Assembly: GCA_010015745.1 (NCBI GenBank)
Contig: ML978217.1
Location: 124,001-188,000, forward strand
From: Setomelanomma holmii
Lineage: Eukaryota > Ascomycota > Dothideomycetes > Pleosporales > Phaeosphaeriaceae
Reading direction: 5' to 3'
Length of the DNA stretch: 64,000 nucleotides
Shown: piece after piece, positions 21,943 to 33,235 of the stretch
How positions within the stretch are numbered: position 1 is the first letter of the stretch
Layout of the letters: each line of letters begins with the position of its first letter
Made by a program: the position numbers and the translations under genes
Notes under the pieces: generated by a model
The model's database searches: none
Seen by the model: only the letters and a program-made list of their open reading frames with translations
Told to the model about the DNA's origin: nothing

Positions 21943-23521
21943 CTTCAATTGATATGCGCGTCGTAGTCCTCGATGGACGGGTCTTTAAGATCTCATGTCG
22001 GAGGAGCGGGCGGAAAATGAATCTCCGCGAAGAGCGAAAGCTGTGAGACTAGGTGAAGCTTGGGCGCGTTGATGATGTCGTCGAAGCACGGATACCTAAT
22101 ATTACGCAGGCCGCTGCTGCAGATATTCGATGTGGCAGACAGTCGTCCCATGTCATATAAGACGACGGCTGCGTTCCTTATAGGGCATAAACACGCTCAC
22201 AGGACTTTCAAACATACATTCTGGATAGAGCAGATCAGAGCTCCAGATGAAGCATTCTGCGTTCGGCTCAATTTCACATGTAAGGCTAACAATGCAGCTA
22301 AGCTACCCCGCCATGCATACGAACCGTTTCCTTGATGTTTCAGTCACTGTTGGCGATTTCGTTAGGTCGCTTAACTGTAAGTATATAATGGTACCGAAAG
22401 TAAAGTTGATCACGAATGTTGTCAAAGCATGACCTGGTCTTGTGGTGTTCGTACTCACAAAATCCCCTCCATTGACCTTGACTAATATCTACCAGCTAGT
22501 GGTATGATTCTCGCTTAGGGTTGCTAAGCATTCGCTTTCTAGCGCTGCGAGAGGCCCCGCGGTAAGCCAGCATCACTATCATCATCAAACGATATTTCTA
22601 ATAGTTGTCCAGTTCGAGTCGCGGCAAGACCCCTTCTTCTTTTTTTGGTTTTTTGTGCTTTCTGTTGGTTATCGTTTGGGTACGTTTTGGTCATACTGGC
22701 CACCCGTGACTCCAGCACCTATGAAAAGGGCTGGCTCAGACAACGCATCAAGCGTCGTTCTTTCCTGTGACTCACTTCTTGCACATAATTTTCTAGAGAT
22801 TCGCTTCTGTGCTACAAAATTTTTTTTGCTTGGAAGTCACATTTTCGGATCCGCAACGCTTCGAAGGTCTGCACTCGACGGCGAATTCGCGACCAGCACA
22901 AGCATTATGTCAGATATGAACCAGTATCAACATGCCTTCTCTCGGAGAATAGCGCTGAAGCGAGACTTGCGAAGAGCTCTAGACAGGGCATAATTGGAGG
23001 AAGAGCCAAATGGTGGGCAACCTTTCTGCACTGGCGTACTCGAATCTGAACTCCCTATTTGCGATGCATCTATATTCACGCGACGACTTCAAGCCGCACC
23101 TGTCGAGCCATCCTTGAACCTCGAACCCGGCGACCGCAGCAGCACAGAAAGTCCTCGCCCCAACTACGCATCTCTCGATCCGCTATGTGGTGCCCGTGGT
23201 GGCTGCGACTCCCTCTGCCGCTAACAAAGAGGAGAAAATGAGGAGTTGCTCGAGGACCGTGCGGCATGCTATGCGTAGAGACAGCCGATGGCAATAGCAA
23301 AGTGTTCGATCATGGCGCATCCAAACTATAGATCATGGACCGGCGTGATCCTGAATTCGCACAAGTCAATCTGCTCACGTTGCATCCGTGCAAGTGGCCA
23401 TGCCAAGCATGTGCCGGATCGCAGAATGAACCATAGGAGAGACAATGGCGTTGATTTGAATTGAAACGCTTTGAAACATAATTTCCTCGTTAGGAAAGCA
23501 TTCCGAAACGCCATCCCAATA
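21943..23521. other. Long intergenic region
   Basis: About 1.6 kb with only short frames that show no motif. A GTTCGAGTC near 22614, followed by T runs, resembles a pol III B box, but no tRNA fold could be drawn. It presumably includes the promoter of the upstream membrane-protein gene and the 3' flank of the DUF924 gene. Confidence 0.4.
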
Positions 23522-24379
23522 TCAGACCTCACTGTTGTTCTGCGTCCCAACCCCAAAAGTCGCGCCGCCACCTGCCAGAAACTTATTCTCCTCCTCTGTA
23601 TTTGCTCGCCCAAGTGCTGCATTCCTGTGCGGATATCTCCGGAACTTCTCCAAGATCTCTCTGTGCTCCTTTTCAGACTTAACTTGCCCCTCCAAGAACA
23701 TCTTCGACCCCTTGTGCCCCTCTAGGTTCTCCCACTCTCTTGCGCACTCGTCCACCAACTTGTCCAAAATGTTGTGGGCCTCGATCTCCTCCGAGTGTAC
23801 CAGCGGCATGTAGAACCACATGCGATGGGCACCGCTGTTGCGCCATTGGGGGTGCAGATCTGGGCGCGATACGGGACTGTCTGGCTCGAGCAGCAGTCGC
23901 GAGAGGGCGTACGATATCTTGTCGTAATGGTTGTAGACTTTGCGCAGCCCGGCGTCGGTGCGATAGATGTTGCGCGGTATCTGGTCGAGAAGCAGCGTCA
24001 GGCTGAGGGCTGCCCACGCGGCCTGCGAGTCGTCACTCTTCTCCGCAATTACTGCTATCTCGTCGAGAAACGGCTGGGCAGTCGGCTCAGGGAGGGTTTC
24101 GGGGCCAATTGCGTCCAATGCGTGCTCAAAGTTGTCCCGGCAGACCCCGTCGAAAGCCTTTCGTTCGTCTGGACTGGCCATGAACCATTTCTTCAAAACG
24201 CTCATATCCAGCTCGTCGCCACGGAGATCAACGCCAGGAAGCCATACATCCGTGACCTGCTTGTACAGCGTGGCGTTGAAAATGTTCCTGTCGAGCCTGA
24301 AGGTAGACATGACGCGTTGATTGACGATATTGGTACGAGGCAATCGCAATGCTGTTCGGGTCGCTAGGCGGGGAAGCAT
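23522..24379 (-). CDS. DUF924 family protein
   Basis: Single exon, 285 aa. The segment after residue 35 follows the DUF924 pattern: WFMASPDERKAFD, LDQIPRNIYRTDA and the final HPQWRNSGAHRMWFYMPLVHSE block. The family is widespread in bacteria and fungi, is all-helical, resembles TPR-like folds, and has no established biochemical role. The N-terminal 25 residues are Arg-rich and free of acidic residues (MLPRLATRTALRLPRTN), which suggests mitochondrial import in this version. Confidence 0.85.
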   Translation of the reverse strand: MLPRLATRTALRLPRTNIVNQRVMSTFRLDRNIFNATLYKQVTDVWLPGVDLRGDELDMSVLKKWFMASPDERKAFDGVCRDNFEHALDAIGPETLPEPTAQPFLDEIAVIAEKSDDSQAAWAALSLTLLLDQIPRNIYRTDAGLRKVYNHYDKISYALSRLLLEPDSPVSRPDLHPQWRNSGAHRMWFYMPLVHSEEIEAHNILDKLVDECAREWENLEGHKGSKMFLEGQVKSEKEHREILEKFRRYPHRNAALGRANTEEENKFLAGGGATFGVGTQNNSEV

Positions 24380-25090
24380 TTGTGTTTGGTATAGTCAGCC
24401 AGGGAGGGCAGCAAGAAGTATCGCCGTGAGAAGCCAGCGGTATGCCATTGTGGTGGTTCCGGTCCCGCTGTAGCTGGGCTAGCTGGAAAGGTGCTTCGTT
24501 GTGAAAAACACCTGGGCATCGGGCCCTCGGACAGCCGACCGAGCTTCCTGACAAACGCCAGCGAAGCATGTCGGGACCGCAACTGCTGCATCGCGAGACT
24601 TCAACACGCCAACTCTCGCATGGCTTTTCAAACTTCCGCATCCGACACTCTTGTACCTGCCATATGTACTCTTCGTACCGTTGCTGTCAGCAGAACGTTC
24701 AGAGTCAAAGAATTAGCGAGTTTCGACGGTAAAGGAATTGGTTGTCGACGTGCAAGCACTTTAGAGGAAAGAATGGCCGCCGACATTCTCGCGGACCCAT
24801 GAGCGTGGTAACCACTGATTGTAGGGATTATTCTTCCGACGATAGTGCGTGTGGAAGGTGTGGTGAAGTCCAGTTGGTGGACCTCCGCAATGTGGGAAAG
24901 CTGGCGTGCATGAGCATGGATACTCCAAAACACCATACAACGTTGTACGCCTCGAGTCGCCTATGGCAAGGGAACAATTCGTAAGCTCATTCAAAAACTC
25001 CCGTACGTCTGCTTTAGGCTGTCTTGCACAATCTATGTACATCCACATTCTATCCATCCCAAACGTTTGCCAACTTTAGGCCTGCCCCAC
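24380..25090. other. Intergenic region between DUF924 and P450 pseudogene
   Basis: About 700 bp with short frames only and no motif found. It holds the DUF924 promoter and what was the P450 promoter. Confidence 0.4.
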
Positions 25091-26721
25091 ATGTACACCC
25101 TCCTCTTACTTGTGGCGTCCTTCGCCGCTTTCATTGTCTACAGTCGCCTGAAACGACGAATCCCGCCAGGCACACACCACGCGCCAGGTCCTGCTGGATT
25201 GCCGGTGCTCGGAAATGCGCACCAGCTGCGTCGTCAACCACATCAGCAGATAACCGCCTGGGCACGCGAATATGGGCAGCTATACAAGATTCGCCTTGGG
25301 TGGAACGACTGGTACATGATCTGCTCGCCCGAAGCCTGTAAAGAAATCCTGGACAAGCAATCTGTACACTCCAGCTCTCGTGCCCCGCAACCCGTGGCTG
25401 GTGATACGCTCAGTGGTGGCATGCGCTTTCTCTTCATGCCCTATGGCCCGGAATGGAGGAATTTGGGGGGCATTGGCCACAAACTGCTGACTCTGAATGT
25501 CAGTGCGACGTTCAAGCCCAGCCAAGAGTATGAGGCAAAGTTGCTCCTAGAAGAAATGCTGCACGGCGCGAACGACGAGGTGGGGAACGATGTTAGCTAC
25601 ATGGCTATCCGCAGGTACACCGTGAGTGTCATGATGACAAGCACATATGGTAGGAGAATACCACAGTAGGATTGCGATGAGGTCCGTGGGTTCTACAGCC
25701 TGATGAACGACTTCTCCGTTGTGGCCACACGGGGAGCATATCTGGCCGACGCCCTGCCATTCTTTGGGAAAGCTCCCACCTCGTCTGCAGTGGTGGCGCC
25801 AAGGTCTCAAGCCGCTCTTCGATAAACAGGCGAAATTATGGATGCCCTTCTTCATGTCACCGGAAACGCAGATGGAGACAAAGCAAGCGCCCGACTGTTT
25901 TGTGAAGCAATTCATCGAAAGCAACTATGAGAAGCAAGGCATCACTGAGCTTCAGGCTGCTTTCTTGGCTGGAAGTATGATCGAGGCTGGAAGTGAGACG
26001 ACACCTTCGGCGCTCAACACTGCTGTCCTGTACTTGAGTGCCAATCCAGACGTGCAGCGGGTGGCACAGGCACAGATTGACGAGCTCGTTGGATGTGGGC
26101 GCTCTCCAACATTCGACGACGAGGAAGCACTTCCCTGCATTCGCGCCATTGTCAAAGAGACTCTGCGTATGCGCCCTGTTACGAGCATCGGAACGCCCCA
26201 CTACACGACCGCTTCCATCATCTATAAGGACATCTACATTTCGGCCAACTCCGTGGTTGCTCCTGAGCAATACCCTATTCATTACAATCTAGAGATCTTC
26301 CCAGAACCTCAGCGCTTCAATCCGGACTGCTTTCTGAATCATCGTCTGGGCTCGGGTCATTATGCTGGTGGTCCAGCCTCAGCACGGGATTATTGGGCAT
26401 TAGTGTGGGCCGCAGAGTCTGCTCATGTGTACATTTGGCAGAAAAGCGCATGTTCATTGTCCTGGCGAAGCTGTTGTGGGCTTTTGACATAGTACCATCA
26501 GCGGATGAAACGGGAAACTCACTGCCCGTTGACGTCAGCGACGATGCATTCAATTCTGAGGGCAGCACGACGGCGGCAAAGGTTTGGCAAAAGCACGTTG
26601 GAGGGCGAGGACTGAAGAGAGCAGGCAGACCATTTTGAAGGAAGTAGCAGATGCGCGCCGGGACGGTTACGTGCTCAAAGGTGTCAAGGTTGGCGAAGGA
26701 GGCATGGAGGTGGAAGTTTGA
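25091..26721 (+). pseudogene. Decayed cytochrome P450 gene
   Basis: The N-terminal membrane anchor (from ATG 25091, MYTLLLLVASFAAFIVYS) and proline-rich hinge (PPGTHHAPGPAGLPVLGN) are intact. The frame then meets TAG at 25667-25669, where relatives read Trp before DCDEVRGFYSLM (TGG to TAG). A one-base insertion near 25765 shifts the frame into LQWWRQGL. The I-helix (AGSETT) and K-helix (KETLRMRP) are readable. A one-base loss near 26390 puts the haem loop in another frame (VGRRVCSC, where the usual Gly after Cys is itself changed), and a further shift near 26580 precedes the C-terminal LKEVADARRDGYVLKG. At least one nonsense and three frame changes make it a clear pseudogene of a fungal microsomal P450. 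Confidence 0.9.
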
Positions 26722-27014
26722 AGTCCTACCACGCTCTTTCACCCGCACTCTAGGGCTGTCGCTTGTTTGCTCCTGCCTCTGTTTGTCAACGTGCCTGCCA
26801 CAGCAACTGCATGGCGTCATTGTTTGAGCTCTTCGTTGAGTCTCGTAATGGTCGCTATCCACATGTATGCCTTTTCCTTTACGACAACAAACTCAGCCAA
26901 CACATTTCAGCTCACTGAAGTCCGCCCAATCTCTCTGCATTCAACGCTAGACCGTGCGCATAAGCAGCGCCTCACCCAAGTCACGCTTAAGTCACGGTTC
27001 TGGCTCCACACAAG

Positions 27015-28652
27015 ATGCCCTCGTCACCGCCGCAGCATATCCCCCTCAACGAAGCGCTGGAGTCGCATGGCCATGATGGCGTCCTTCCGCCAATGACACC
27101 TCCAACGGCCGTTCATACTGGCGCTTCACTATCGCTCGCCGATTGTCGCACCTCAAAGAAGATTCTTGAGGATGTGCGGGCCCTTTCGCCAACCGCATCG
27201 TCGGCTGCAAGCGAGCGAGACGAAAGTCTGCTCAGCTTCACAGTAGACGAGACCACCAGCAGTGCCCCAGAGGGCGAGTACGTGGGCAATTGTGCGAAGT
27301 TACAGTACGAGCATGGTGAGGAAACAGAAGAAGGTTATGAGGATGAGGACAATAGTATGGAGCTCAGTGACGAGGCGGAAGAAGATGCGGAGATCGACGA
27401 TTATAGCGAGGAGCGAGACATTGTACGGGGTGACGGCAACACCATCGAAGACGCGCTCGCTCGCGATCAAGCCCTTGGTGGGTTCAATATTCACGACCAG
27501 GCAACGTCCGAAGAACCGCGTGACTTTATTGCACGTCGCGCCACCATCGAGTACGTTGTAGAAGCCGAGCGACTGGAGCAAGAGCGTCATAATGCTGCAA
27601 CAGCCTCTTTCGAAAACGACTTCGTGTGCCAAGTCGCAGTCGATGATGAGAGTCTTGATGATGCCGTGGATCTCTCTGACGATCCTGACTTCCGAGCAGT
27701 GGAGGCAGTACAGGCGGAGCTTGGTATGAGCATGTCGAGTGAGAGGAGAGATGACTCCGCTGGGCTTGAGGTACGTGCTGAAGCAATTTGGCGGAGACTA
27801 CAGTATTGTGTCTCTGCAAATTGAGCATTACTGACGTATCGACAGTACTTCGACGGCTTCGATCGTAGAGCATCCCGACAGTTTTCGCCCCTTCCCGTCT
27901 CCCGCTGCGCATCAGAAGATCCACCACCCTCATCCTCCTTCCCCATCTTCCCAAGCGAACCAACAGTGGTTCCGTCTCCTGGTGGAACACATCTCGAGTT
28001 CACTTGCAGCGCCACTATTCCAGACACGCCATTCGCAAAGACGCTGAAATACTTCAAGCATTACAAAGGCAAAGAGAACTCGCCATCTAAGAGTCGGCGC
28101 AATGCTTCATTGCCAGAAGAGATTGCCGAACTTCTGGCTCGAGATGCGGAAGAAGATGAGGATCTGGAGAAATATCGTGAGGTGGATCTTGCGCCCATGG
28201 AACCTGTCATGGAAAGTGCGACGGCTGGCGACCTCATTACTTTGGGAACACCCCCAAAATCGCGCGACCCTTCCCTTCCCGGTCTGGAAAGCACTATGTT
28301 GCTCGGACCCTGCCCCATGCCACGAGAGAGCGGAGAGGAGAACTTGGTGGAGCAAGTCGCGTCACTGAGTGGTCCCTCAATCAAACCTATGAGTCAATCT
28401 ACACTGCACCCTTCACTGGTGGAACAGAATGAAGATGACGATGCAGATGCCGAAGCTTCCGACGCTGTGTCGGCTGCCAATCAAAGGCAAGCTATAGACC
28501 GTCCGAAGCATCCCACATTTGTCACGATTGTGGAACTGCTCCCGAAGGCCATGTTCTGGGTGGCCGCAGCCCCTATAGCGAGGCTGGGTAACAAGGCGTA
28601 TGACACGATAGTCGAGAAGTTCACGAGCCTTCACCTGGAGCAGCATAGCTAG
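27015..28652 (+). CDS. Hypothetical acidic protein
   Basis: Two exons (27015-27770 and 27846-28652; 75-bp intron) give 520 aa. The first exon encodes a Ser/Thr-rich start and long acidic runs (EETEEGYEDEDNSMELSDEAEEDAEIDD is in that class), then a probable helix EAERLEQERHNAAT. The second is Pro/Ser-rich with a basic patch (KHYKGKENSPSKSRRN). It ends in a mildly hydrophobic segment (LLPKAMFWVAAAPIARLG). I recognise no domain. Composition suggests a largely disordered, possibly nuclear protein; that is inference only. Splice sites and phase are clean, which supports a real gene. Confidence 0.65.
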
Positions 28653-28830
28653 AGCTTGAATAGCTGCAAGAGGCTGTACCGGGTATGAATAAGGAAATAG
28701 AACGCTTGAGATCATCATGGACGAAGAAATAACAAATCTACTTTAAATCGACATGTGGTTTTGGGTTGCTCCGGACGCCTGATGCTCGCTTCATGAACCA
28801 ATAATAGATGCAACACTATGTCCGGTCCAT

Positions 28831-30531
28831 CTATACGCTCATCTCTTTCAGATCATCTGTCACCTTGAACGGCGCCTCCGTCTTGCTCTTAATCTCTTCA
28901 ACGCTGACACCCTTGGCGTACTCCTTGAGTGTCAACCCCTTTATCCGGTCCACATCAAAAACAGCCAGGTCTGTGATGATGGTGGAAACACACTTTTGCC
29001 CAGTGAGAGGGAATGTGCACTGGTTCAGGATCTTTGGGTTGCCCTTCTTGTCAACGTGTTCCATGGTGATGACGACTTTGGTTTGCGTGGGGTTCGCAAC
29101 GAGGTCCATGGCACCGCCAATGCCCTTAACTTTTCCCGGGAGCATAAAGTTTGCTAGATCTGTTCGTATTGTGTCAGCGAGAAGTTACGTAGTGTAAGCG
29201 AGAATAGAAAATACCTCCAAATTGGTTCACTTGCATAGCACCCAGCATCGCTACATCGATGCGTCCACTCCTGATCATGCCGAAGCTTTCGTGGCTGCCG
29301 AACGTACTCGCGCCTTGAATCAAAGTGACTGTCTCTTTGCCGGCGTTGATGAGATCCGGGTCCTCTTCGCCGGGCTTGGGGTATCGGCCCATACCGAGGA
29401 TGCCGTTCTCGCTCTCGAGCACGATTTCGGTTCCTTCGGGTAGGAAAGCGGGCGCAGCTAGAGGCATGCCAATACCGAGATTGACGTACATGCCGTCCTT
29501 GAGTTCTTGCGCCGCGCGCTTGATGATCCGTTCGCGCTTTTGAGATGCTTCTGTAGAGCCTGCGTGTTCACATTAGCTGGTGACGTAAAGAATTCTTCTG
29601 GTGAGGATTGACGTACCGCCCTCCAACAATGCCTTCTTCTGCTCTTCGGGCGACTTCCAGAACACCTTGCGCTCAATCTGCTTCGGCTCCGTGCTCTTGA
29701 TGACCCTTTTGACATAGATACCCTGCAGATGAATATCTTCTGGCGCAATCACGCCGTCTTCAACGATCTCATCGGCTTCGACAATCGTAATCTTTGCGTT
29801 CTTGCCCATCGCCTCGTTGAAATTGTTTTGCGCCTTGCGGAACTGGCAGTTCCCTAGTCGATCCGCCTTTGCGACTTTGACAAAGGCGTAGTCGCCGAAT
29901 ATCGATTCTTCCATGACATATGATTTGCCGTTGAACTCGCGGGTTTCTTTTGCAGGCGCCATGACGGCAATGGTGCCATCTTTGTTGTACCGCACAGGAA
30001 GTTCACCAGTTTGTACTAGGTCAAATTGTTAGTCATCCTGCCAGCTTCTATGCAATATAAGAACTCACCAATAGTCCCGTAAGCAGCAGGTGTATAGAAT
30101 GCTGGTACACCCGCTGCTCCTGCCGCACACTTTTCCGCAATCGTGCCCTGGGGCGTCAATTGCAGACTCAATTCTCCCTTAAGATACATTTGCTCGAACA
30201 CCTTGTTGTCACCAATATAACTCGCGATCATGGTTCCAACTTGCTTCGTTTCCAGCAATTGACCTAATCCGACACCAGGCATGCCTGCATTGTTGCTGAC
30301 CACTGTGAAGTTGGTGAGGTCAGAACGATCCCGGAGCGCGTTGATGAGCGTGTTGGGTACGCCAGAGAATCCGAATCCACCGACTAACACGGTGGTGTCG
30401 GATTGCATGTCTTTTATTGCTTCTTGCGCTGAGGAAACGATCTTATTGATTGCAGGACGCGCGGTTGTGGTGCTGAAAAATCGAGGTGTGATGGCGCGAT
30501 GCCGCGCGGAGAAGAGGAATGAGCGCTGCAT
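28831..30531 (-). CDS. Succinyl-CoA:3-ketoacid CoA-transferase (SCOT family)
   Basis: Four exons (30531-30069, 30015-29617, 29559-29215, 29159-28831; introns 53, 57 and 55 bp) give 511 aa, the normal length for the fused two-subunit enzyme. The alpha part has VLVGGFGFSGVPNTLI. The beta part has GIGMPLAAPAFLP and the catalytic Glu motif ESENGILGMG, where the covalent CoA thioester forms. The first 30 residues are Arg/Ser/Thr-rich, fitting a mitochondrial presequence. The enzyme moves CoA from succinyl-CoA to acetoacetate or, in some members, 3-oxoadipate. It lies directly downstream of the co-directional iron-type dehydrogenase gene, which raises the second option. Upstream in-frame codons begin at TTG, so ATG 30531 is the start. 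Confidence 0.92.
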
Positions 30532-31183
30532 GGTGGAGGGTATTGACTTCGTCAATCTCGTGGTTTCGTGAAAAGACGTAAACGTCGAAGCTGAAAGCTA
30601 TGAGCTCTGAAAGAGTCAATACGCTTCAAGCGAGCCTTGTAGAAGGAGAATGCGTAAAAATGTGAACAATAGAATAAAAAGAGGTCAGCTTGGTCCAAGG
30701 ATTTACCTCCTCAATTACCAGCACTGCAATGTTAAAAAATGTGGTATCCAACTTTCTGCTTCTCACGCAGCGCGCACCCCACACGACATCAATTGATTGC
30801 GGGCAACATGCATCATCAGCTAGTACGTATCTGGACCACCGAAAGCGACTGCCGATCCGGTGCCGGTGGAGCTTCCAGAACGGAAAAAGCTCCACAAAAT
30901 GATCGGAAAAAATGTGGGAGAGTATTTAGCCGGCCGCACTGCGGAAATGCGGACAAACTGCGTTGTGATTGGTCAATTCTCGGAAGTGTACGTAGAAGTT
31001 TGGTGTTGGATCGGAGTTGTTTTCCATCGGCACTCTGAGTAATGCACGTGATGGCGCGTTTCGAGCGTCGCGTTCTGAAGAGGGCAGAGAAGTGATTGTA
31101 GCTAGACAGGTGCGAAATCGGCTCGTAAGCAAATAGCATTCTTTGTGAGTGGCTGTGTACATCTTTGAGGCCCCTTAGACTCT
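30532..31183. promoter_or_regulatory. Upstream region of the CoA-transferase gene
   Basis: About 650 bp between the 3' end of the dehydrogenase gene and the CoA-transferase start, so each gene has room for its own promoter. The minus-strand frame that runs through part of it is read-through of the last dehydrogenase introns and not a gene. Confidence 0.45.
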
Positions 31184-32633
31184 TCAGTAGAGGTTGTGAA
31201 CGATTCGCTTCACTGGCAATGCTCATTAGTGAAAGTGACACGTGCTCAAAGAGCCTGGACTTACAATTTGCGAAGTCTTCGTGTTCTTTGCTGTGCAGTG
31301 CTCGGGACGCGATAGCCTCTTCTTCAGCGTCTCCAGTGGGTACATTGTACTTGTTTTCATTTAACTGTGGGCAACATGGACTGAAAACATCTCGACTTAC
31401 AGCTGTCAAAGTGGTCTTGTGTCCGAGGTTGGTCACCAGTTCCGCGATCGTGTCTGCAACAATATGTGCGTCCTTCTCGTCACTGTTGGTACTCTGCTTG
31501 CCAATGTATGGGATGATCCTCGCAATCTGTTTCGCCTCCTCGGGATTGCTTGCTTTAAGGTGCACTGTGGGAGCCAAGCTTAAGCAACTGGTGATCCCAT
31601 GGGGAATGCTATAGGTGGCCCCTATAGCATGACCAATACTGTGACTCAGGCCAACGCCACCTGTGTATAAGAAGGGAAATAGCGAGGAGTAGCAGGCAAT
31701 GAATAGCTTCGTGCGTACGTCCGCGTTGTCTGGATCTGCTTTAGATTGTGAGAGGTATGTAAACAAGTCTTTGATCGCCTCGAGGCACATTCGTTTGGTC
31801 GGAATCTCCGCAGCGAGAGGATGGTACATTAACTCGACCGCGTGATCTAATGAACGGATCTGGGAGTATCAATATCGCATGCCTGAAACTACGTGTCCAC
31901 ACGAACTTACCCCTGTGCTGGTCCAAAGATTCAGAGGTGTATAGAGGGCGAGGCTACCGTCATATACAACAGCTGGTTTGCGTGAGTTGATGATCCAGGT
32001 AGGCGATTGTGTACGTACCCTTTGGCACGAGTTCCGGATTGCTAACCGCAATCTTGTGTTTTTCTTTGGTTGTGAAGCCTGCATTCTGAGTGGTTTCTGC
32101 AACGCTCAAGGTTGTTGGCACGGCAATGCTCGGTATCCACTTTCCTGTTTCTTCATGGATGTTGTACGCAATAGCTTTTGCAGAGTCGATGGGTGAGCCG
32201 CCTCCAACGGATATCAAAACGTCACAACCGGACTTCGACATCAATGCCGTTGCTTCTCGAATATCTTGGATCGGACTAAGAAGAGTCAGGATACGTGTTT
32301 GGCAGCACTGCAGTATTGCTTACGCATGCTGCCCAATTTTGCTGAATGTTCCACCGTGTGCAGAGCCAAGTGACTTCTCGATGTTCTTGATCACTGGCGT
32401 TTTCTCGTAGAGCGAGCGCCCAGTGATGATGAAACCTTTCGTTCCGCCCAGCTCTTTGATAACGTCTGTCAATTGACTGGTGGTTCCTGGTATTTATATC
32501 AGCATTAGAAGAAACCAAAACTACAATGAAACTTACCTGTGCCATAGATCATCAACTTCACGGGCGACGCTCGATACACGCCTTTGGTAGAAGAGTCAAT
32601 ACTGCCTGATTGATACTTGTTAGGAAGCGCCAT
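31184..32633 (-). CDS. Iron-containing alcohol dehydrogenase / maleylacetate reductase-like
   Basis: Seven exons (32633-32537, 32486-32324, 32275-32019, 31972-31911, 31859-31401, 31349-31265, 31212-31184) give 383 aa; introns are 46-52 bp. The nucleotide-binding loop is SVGGGSPIDSAKA. Metal ligands are seen as Asp in VVYDGSLA and His in GLSHSIGHAIG and YSIPHGITSC. Intron 5 is best placed with an AAG acceptor (31350), giving LTAYNVPTGD as in relatives; a CAG 15 bases earlier would add five residues in frame. The last exon supplies only the ending KRIVHNLY. The fold reduces or oxidises short aldehydes, alcohols or maleylacetate with NAD(P). The co-directional CoA-transferase downstream fits maleylacetate to 3-oxoadipate to its CoA ester, but this is inference. 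Confidence 0.88.
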
Positions 32634-32955
32634 TTTGCTGAGACTGTCAATTTTGAAGTAAATTCGCGGTCGACAGACCTCACGTTGACAGATTTTCTGC
32701 TGCGAGATCAAGCGTTCGGCGTTGCGCGTTGCTTCCCGTTCCGTCATCGAGGGGCAGCTCCGACCTCGCCCCAAACACAGACGCTCTGCCCCGCCACAGC
32801 CTCATACCACAGCTGCGAAACGGCAATTCCAGCAAAGCGCCCGACGGAGACTAAGATGTACTCCGAAGATTTCTTCGAGACATGTTCTCCAGAAGCAGTC
32901 ACGATAGCTGGCCATGAACATGGCATCATTAAACAAGGTTGCGCGAAATGTACTA
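32634..32955. promoter_or_regulatory. Upstream region of the iron-type dehydrogenase
   Basis: About 320 bp between the dehydrogenase start and the left end of the pogo element. Any promoter must fit here or now include transposon DNA. No gene is seen. Confidence 0.4.
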
Positions 32956-32998
32956 CCGTGCACGATCGCGTGGCGACCACCTCCGCGTGACGACCACC
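32956..32998 (+). repeat. Left terminal inverted repeat of pogo copy 1
   Basis: About 43 bp pairing with 35060-35115 in reverse complement. It includes two transposase-box-like units, GCGTGGCGACCACC and GCGTGACGACCACC. Confidence 0.9.
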
Positions 32999-33235
32999 AA
33001 AGCTACACTTGCCCACAGTAGAAAATGAAGCTCTACTGCCACCCACAGTAGATATTATCACGAGAGTTCTTGGTGGAGTAGTAAAGTGATGCTTGCGATC
33101 AATTTGGCTACCAATATTTACTAGGTTTTTGCACGGTGCGGCCATTACTGGTGGTTTTGGTTGGGGGTGGGCATGCAGGCTCACCACCACCACCACTACC
33201 TTTGGCAGATTGCGCCTAACGCGCTTTCTTTGCCT

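Noticed and set aside
22560..22650. Possible tRNA (B-box-like GTTCGAGTC followed by T runs)
   Set aside because: No pairing T stem, no acceptor stem and no A box at proper spacing could be drawn.
23735..24367. Long plus-strand frame (197 codons) opposite the DUF924 gene
   Set aside because: It is the antisense shadow of a conserved coding exon and has no motif of its own.
30816..31183. Minus-strand extension of the dehydrogenase frame to 30816
   Set aside because: The frame runs through introns. Splicing at 31264 and 31213 gives the family ending KRIVHNLY and a stop at 31184.
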